NCBI GenBank assembly: GCA_963578625.1
Contig: CAUZEO010000150.1
Span: 1-11,980, forward strand
Length of the DNA stretch: 11,980 nucleotides
Direction of reading: 5' to 3'
Source of the DNA: CAUZEO01 sp963578625
GTDB lineage: Bacteria > Verrucomicrobiota > Kiritimatiellia > SLOV01
Made by a program: the position numbers and the translations under genes
Shown here: positions 7,953-11,980 of the stretch, one piece after another
Layout: each line of letters begins with the position of its first letter
Position numbering within the stretch: the first letter of the stretch is position 1
The notes under the pieces: generated by a model
Databases searched by the model: none
What the model was told of the DNA's origin: nothing
What the model saw: only the letters and a program-made list of their open reading frames with translations

Positions 7953-8037
7953 CTTGCACCTTGACCGCCGGACGGTTTCGTCACAAAGAAGACCTGTGCG
8001 CTCGAAGCGCACGATATTGACTTGCACCTCGGTCGTC
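7953..8037. repeat. Pair of imperfect 17-base direct repeats upstream of the hydrolase gene
   Basis: The 17 bases at 7953-7969 and at 8021-8037 begin with identical CTTGCACCT and then differ at four positions, all transitions. The two copies are 68 bases apart and flank the palindrome at 7996-8012. They may be paired binding sites or the trace of a local duplication; chance cannot be excluded. Confidence 0.4.
7996..8012. repeat. Perfect 17-base palindrome upstream of the hydrolase gene (possible operator)
   Basis: GTGCGCT, CGA, AGCGCAC: perfect 7-base arms around a 3-base centre, ending 38 bases before ATG 8051. The position suits either an operator near the promoter or a stable hairpin in the 5' leader. 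No regulator gene lies in the window to pair with it. Confidence 0.6.
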
Positions 8038-8040
8038 GTT

Positions 8041-8046
8041 GGTGGA
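8041..8046 (+). promoter_or_regulatory. Probable ribosome binding site of the putative glycoside hydrolase gene
   Basis: GGTGGA differs from GGAGGA at one base and ends 4 bases before ATG 8051 (10 before ATG 8057). This favours 8051 as the start, although 8057 remains possible because both give the same signal peptide core. Confidence 0.5.
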
Positions 8047-8050
8047 AAAT

Positions 8051-11000
8051 ATGACGATGTTTAAAAACTCCACGCTGATCGTTTTTTTGTGGGGCCTTTT
8101 CTTCGCGCTCTCTGTTTTCGGGGTGGAAGTGGAGGATCAGGTCGTGGGCGAGCGCCCCATCGAGATGGTCTGGGCAAATCGGACAACGGACACGAGGCCG
8201 CCGCTCATTGATTTTGAAGATCTTACCGGCTGGACGGTGGAAGCGAGGAATGCCGAAGCCAGGCTCATTCAAAGCAGGGAACAACAGATCTGGGGCAAGT
8301 ACACGGGGAAGCTCGTCTATCGCAGGACATCAGAAACCCCTTCCGTGATTCTGCGCCCGCCTCGACCCGTTCGGATCACCGCCCCCTTTGACTGTGTGAA
8401 CTTCTGGACCTATGGCAACTCTATCTGGGTCCCTGACAGCTCGGATCCGGGCCGGGTGAATCTGCTGATTGAGAGCGAGTCGGGCGTCGAGGACGTGCTC
8501 GAGATCGGGCGATTGAGCTGGCCGCGGTGGAGCCTGCATCATCGTAAGCTCGAACTCCGCGAGCCGGCCTTGCTGACAGGAATCGAAGTTGTGGATTTCT
8601 CCAACGAAGGGGACCGTTCGGTCTTTTTCGACAATCTATCGATCTACAAGGAAGAGCTCGAGCCGCTGGAATTTAAGGCGAGTCCCAGGCGGGGGGTCGA
8701 TCCGTTCCCCGGCCAGACCCCCGGCCTGAATACCGGAACCGGGCGATTGCCCTTTCCTACTCGCCCGGAAACCATTCTCCCGACCAACGCGACCGGGGAT
8801 TTTGTCACGAGCCTGGACCAGGACGGTAACGCATTCGTCTTTCGTTATCGTGGATCGGATGGTGAATTAACGTATGTCTATGAACCCCAAACCGGCACAC
8901 TGAGCGATCTGCGAGCTTCCTGGCAAGGACGCGGGAAGGTGTTTCAACCGATCGTTGACGGCGGGGTTTACGGCACAGACGGCAACCGTGGCGACTTTGA
9001 AATCATCTCCTGCGAACGGCAGGACGATTCGGTCCTATCCACGTGGAAGTGGACGTGTGACGGCGTGAGTTCCGAGGTGACGTACACGTTCCGGCTTTGG
9101 CAGAAGTCGTTGGTCGTTGATGTGAAATGTTTGGGTGGCCAGGTCGACTTGTTCCGCACAGGAAAGGCTGTCGGACTGGAGAACCCACGGTTGATTACGA
9201 TCCCGTTTCTTATCTTTAATGCCCGTGACGGCACCCGCCCCGGTGTGTTGATCGCCGGCAGCAGTGACAAACCGTTATTTGTATCTGCGTGGTTCGACTG
9301 GTACCGGTCCAATGCTTCGAGGTTCGGATTCGACTTCAGGATTGCTGACGACGGCGCGTACTGTCTTACCAGCGCAGATTACCTTCCCCGGTCTGACGGA
9401 AGGCGTAACGACTGCTTCGAGCGGTTGTTTTTGACGGTCTCCCCTGATTTTCAGGAGACGCTGCCGACGGTGGCGAATCCGAAGTCGCCCTGGATGGATG
9501 TGATGGGCACACGACTGTTCCGCAACAGTGGGTTCTGTTCGAACCGGGAGAGCAACAAGGTCTATCTGGACCGCTGGAAGGACGTCGCGCGGTACGGAAT
9601 CAACCAGATCATCTTGACGAATCATGAAAGCGGATGGAGCGATTATTGGGACGAAAGCAGCTCTACCTTCCGCAGGCGAACGGCAAGGCTCAAGGGAGGC
9701 GATGCACATCAGGCCAGGCTGACAAGGCAGCTCAAAGCTCTGGGTTTCCGCTACGGGCCCTACAACAACTACTGCGCCTATCTTCCCGTCAACGAGTATT
9801 GGGACGAAGACTTCACCATCAGGACGCCTTCGGGGCAGTGGCTCCAGCAATACCCTCACCCCAGCATGCACTATGCCGTCAAACCCTCACGGGCGGTGCA
9901 ACTCGAGGAGGAGATTGCCCCGATCCTCAAAGATACATTCGACTTCGATTGTGCGTATCTCGACGTTCACACGGCATGGGGCACATTCAGTTACGTCGAC
10001 TATGACGCAAGGGTCCCGGGAGCCGGCACGTTTGCCGCCACGTATTACGCGTACGGTGAGCTGATGCTGAATCAGCAGAATGTCTGGCAGGGTCCAGTGT
10101 TTGGTGAAGGCGGCGTTCACTGGATCTACGCCGGGTTGATCGGCGGCACGTATGCCAGCGAGTACAATCATTCCTCGCTCTGGCGAGGTCCCTGGCTGGT
10201 CGACTTTGAATTGCTCAAAGTGCACCCCCTTTCCTGCAATGCCGGGATGGGCAATCTGGCGATGTTTTATTCCATGGAAGGCCTTGCGAAGACTCCGAAG
10301 GAGAGGGAGCCCAAGCTGGATCGTTTCCTCGCGGCTACGATTGCCTTCGGCCACATCGGCTGGCTGGATCAGAACGAGGGTATCCGGGGGATGGTGCGCA
10401 GCTACTTCCTGCTTCAACAGCTTCAGTCACGATACACCCGGGCGGACGCCGTTGAAATCAGATACGCCGACGCGAGTGGGGCATTGCTCGATACCTCATC
10501 CGCGATCGCCACCGGCGCGCATGAGCGCTGTCAGATCTTCGTCCGGTATTCAAACGGGTTGAGCGTGTGGGTCAACGGACATCCGACCGAGACCTGGGAG
10601 GTGCCGGCGGGCACACTGCCGCCAAACGGCTGGCACACCCAAGGCAAAGATGGTTCGTTCATCGAGTACAGTGCGATGAAGGACGGACGGCGTGTCGACT
10701 ACGTCGAATCTCCCGAGTATGATTATGCCGATGGACGAGGCACATTCACGCACTTTGACAGGCTTTCGGCCGACGGTGCGCTGATCGCACACCGGAACGA
10801 AGACGGGACGGTCGAACTCATTCCTGTCGAATGCAAGCAGTGGTGTGGTGTGTCCATGGACGGGCGTGACGGGACAGCGACGGCGCTGGATCAGCAGGGC
10901 GACAACATGGGGATTTGCGAGGTCCGATCGGCTCGGGGACTCGTCTATGTCCTGCCAAAGCCCGACGCGTTCAGCTATCTATTGAGGCCGGCGGGATTGT

Positions 11001-11947
11001 TGAAGAGTCCGTTGACCTGTGATGTAAGGCAGGTGACACCGGGCCAGTCGGTGATCGTCCGGGGCGCAGAAGAGCATACCTTCCGCGTGTCCGTGGAAGC
11101 GAAGGCGGGGGATCGGATCTGGAAGCAGCTCGAAGGCGAATGGATTGACTTTACTGTTGTGCCGATTGCACAGATCAGTCCGGCGGTGACCCCGGACCAT
11201 GCCCTTGAACTGACGATAACCAGCGGACTTGCCTCGGAGGCGGAGTTCGTTGCCGAAGTGGAGGGCACATCCAGGCGGGCAACGATCGGACCGGGTGTCA
11301 GCAGGAAGCTGCAGTTCGTCCTGCCGGCACCCGAACGCGAGGAACTCAAACCGTTGAACGTGACATTGCGTGCGGCCGAGACTCAACAAGAGCACAAGTG
11401 GTGGCTGCACGCCAGGAGAGTTGGGTCAAGTAAGGGTCGGCTCGAGTACGCCATCTACGATTCGCAGGACGATGTCACATTTCAACCGGCCACGTATTCC
11501 TCACGTGGCTTGAGCGCTGCAGATCTGAAATCAGCGCGGGCGGCCTGGTTGAGGATGGACGTCCTGGGCGGCATCGTCCGCAACGCGGTCAACGCAGAGA
11601 TCAATGGGGTGCGAATTGGTGAGCTTCCCGCGACTCCCAGCTATTTCAGTGACATTCGGAACGACAAATGGTCTCCTATTTACCTTCAGTTCCCTTCCGA
11701 CGTCATTGCGGCGCTGCAAGCGGAGAACAGCATCGTGCTGAACAATCCCGGTGAGTGTGTCTTTAAAGCGAGGCGTTTCTGGGTCGAACTGGAAACGGCT
11801 GACGGCAGGCGGGTGTCGTCCAGGATTACATCACGTGTAGAGACACAACCGCCCGGATACTTTTTTGACGCAAACATGCATTATCCGACAAATCCCTATT
11901 TCTACAGGCCGACTCGCACAGACGTCGTGTTTGCTCTCGAAGATTGA
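8051..11947 (+). CDS. Putative large secreted glycoside hydrolase, GH101/GH129/DUF5696-like (about 1298 aa)
   Basis: Start chosen at ATG 8051, with GGTGGA at 8041-8046 in front. ATG 8057 and upstream TTG 8039 or GTG 8042 are alternatives. The stop TGA is inside the window. Residues 1-24 form a signal peptide (hydrophobic LIVFLWGLFFALSVFG). Approximate layout: a jelly-roll, carbohydrate-binding-like module 52-200 (DFEDLTGW to FFDNLSIY); a beta-sandwich 247-477 of the galactose-mutarotase-like kind that precedes many hydrolase barrels; a putative (beta/alpha)8 barrel about 478-795; beta domains 800-987 (YSNGLSVWVNG, YADGRGTFTHF); an Ig-like segment 1040-1135; and a terminal beta-sandwich to 1298. 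The barrel contains CAYLDVHTAWG with Asp638 and VFGEGGVHW with Glu686. These resemble the nucleophile and acid/base surroundings of GH129/GH101-like enzymes, which act on alpha-linked N-acetylgalactosamine. The family and the residue roles are inferred from motif shape only; the substrate is not known. The gene is divergent from the two minus-strand genes. A secreted glycanase is the best guess, but a non-catalytic relative is possible. Confidence 0.92.
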   Translation: MTMFKNSTLIVFLWGLFFALSVFGVEVEDQVVGERPIEMVWANRTTDTRPPLIDFEDLTGWTVEARNAEARLIQSREQQIWGKYTGKLVYRRTSETPSVILRPPRPVRITAPFDCVNFWTYGNSIWVPDSSDPGRVNLLIESESGVEDVLEIGRLSWPRWSLHHRKLELREPALLTGIEVVDFSNEGDRSVFFDNLSIYKEELEPLEFKASPRRGVDPFPGQTPGLNTGTGRLPFPTRPETILPTNATGDFVTSLDQDGNAFVFRYRGSDGELTYVYEPQTGTLSDLRASWQGRGKVFQPIVDGGVYGTDGNRGDFEIISCERQDDSVLSTWKWTCDGVSSEVTYTFRLWQKSLVVDVKCLGGQVDLFRTGKAVGLENPRLITIPFLIFNARDGTRPGVLIAGSSDKPLFVSAWFDWYRSNASRFGFDFRIADDGAYCLTSADYLPRSDGRRNDCFERLFLTVSPDFQETLPTVANPKSPWMDVMGTRLFRNSGFCSNRESNKVYLDRWKDVARYGINQIILTNHESGWSDYWDESSSTFRRRTARLKGGDAHQARLTRQLKALGFRYGPYNNYCAYLPVNEYWDEDFTIRTPSGQWLQQYPHPSMHYAVKPSRAVQLEEEIAPILKDTFDFDCAYLDVHTAWGTFSYVDYDARVPGAGTFAATYYAYGELMLNQQNVWQGPVFGEGGVHWIYAGLIGGTYASEYNHSSLWRGPWLVDFELLKVHPLSCNAGMGNLAMFYSMEGLAKTPKEREPKLDRFLAATIAFGHIGWLDQNEGIRGMVRSYFLLQQLQSRYTRADAVEIRYADASGALLDTSSAIATGAHERCQIFVRYSNGLSVWVNGHPTETWEVPAGTLPPNGWHTQGKDGSFIEYSAMKDGRRVDYVESPEYDYADGRGTFTHFDRLSADGALIAHRNEDGTVELIPVECKQWCGVSMDGRDGTATALDQQGDNMGICEVRSARGLVYVLPKPDAFSYLLRPAGLLKSPLTCDVRQVTPGQSVIVRGAEEHTFRVSVEAKAGDRIWKQLEGEWIDFTVVPIAQISPAVTPDHALELTITSGLASEAEFVAEVEGTSRRATIGPGVSRKLQFVLPAPEREELKPLNVTLRAAETQQEHKWWLHARRVGSSKGRLEYAIYDSQDDVTFQPATYSSRGLSAADLKSARAAWLRMDVLGGIVRNAVNAEINGVRIGELPATPSYFSDIRNDKWSPIYLQFPSDVIAALQAENSIVLNNPGECVFKARRFWVELETADGRRVSSRITSRVETQPPGYFFDANMHYPTNPYFYRPTRTDVVFALED

Positions 11948-11980
11948 TGTCGCAGTTCATCCAGATGTTCCCCAGGCGAT
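11948..11980. other. End of window after the hydrolase gene
   Basis: Only 33 bases follow the TGA. No hairpin or T-run is visible in them, so the terminator or the next gene lies outside the window. Confidence 0.7.

Larger units (their letters stand above)
7556..8050. other. Divergent intergenic region, no convincing gene
   Basis: This 495-base spacer separates the minus-strand discoidin gene from the plus-strand hydrolase gene, so it should hold both promoters. No pair of -35 and -10 boxes with good match and spacing stands out. The isolated TTGACT copies (8017-8022 plus, 7812-7807 minus) lack a partner at 16-18 bases. What it does hold are three palindromes (7576-7594, 7670-7688, 7996-8012), one pair of imperfect direct repeats, and an AT-rich stretch at 7811-7834. 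A 90-codon open stretch on the minus strand (7882-7610) has no ribosome site and no recognisable product. Confidence 0.65.

Noticed and set aside
7836..7964. AGGAGGGG on the plus strand as ribosome site of a small gene
   Set aside because: No ATG or GTG lies at proper spacing. The nearest TTG (7860) is too far away and leads to only 34 codons without features.
8017..8022. TTGACT as a -35 box for the hydrolase gene
   Set aside because: The -10 position 17 bases downstream reads TGGTGG, overlapping the ribosome site. No workable promoter results.
1..11980. CRISPR array, tRNA, rRNA, insertion sequence or prophage
   Set aside because: No regularly spaced direct repeats, no cloverleaf or rRNA signature, and no transposase, integrase or phage-like protein was seen on either strand.

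Overview
The window looks like a piece of a chromosome from the Planctomycetes-Verrucomicrobia-Chlamydiae group, most likely Verrucomicrobiota or Kiritimatiellota. This rests on protein style rather than a marker gene: very large secreted proteins, Asn/Thr-rich linkers, a lamin-tail/CotH/Ig-like mosaic ending in a GDGLLNWEEY calcium-loop module, and Cys motifs starting with EACC that are typical of planctomycete and related genomes. There are no tRNA, rRNA, CRISPR, transposase or phage genes.

There are three real genes, all with N-terminal export signals. Two are on the minus strand and probably co-transcribed: 7555-6056 (a 499-residue protein with two discoidin-like domains joined by a Cys-rich linker), then a 90-base gap, then 5965-5 (a 1986-residue CotH-kinase protein with lamin-tail, chitobiase-C-like, Ig-like and jelly-roll modules). 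The third, 8051-11947 on the plus strand, is divergent from them. It encodes a protein of about 1298 residues with the layout of a large glycoside hydrolase: a carbohydrate-binding-like front module, a beta-sandwich, a putative (beta/alpha)8 barrel and C-terminal beta modules.

The 495-base divergent spacer (7556-8050) holds no convincing gene but has several short palindromes. One is a perfect 7-bp-arm inverted repeat at 7996-8012, lying between two imperfect 17-base direct repeats. Another is a GC-rich hairpin just upstream of the ribosome binding site of the discoidin gene. The short gap between the two minus-strand genes also carries two inverted repeats, neither followed by a T-run.

As a working picture, the window encodes cell-surface or extracellular functions: a putative glycan-degrading enzyme next to two large adhesin or surface-layer-like proteins. 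No sequence evidence here fixes a substrate, and no unambiguous new system is visible. The most useful leads are the unassigned hydrolase, the truncated Cys motif, the CotH mosaic, and the palindromes in the spacers.
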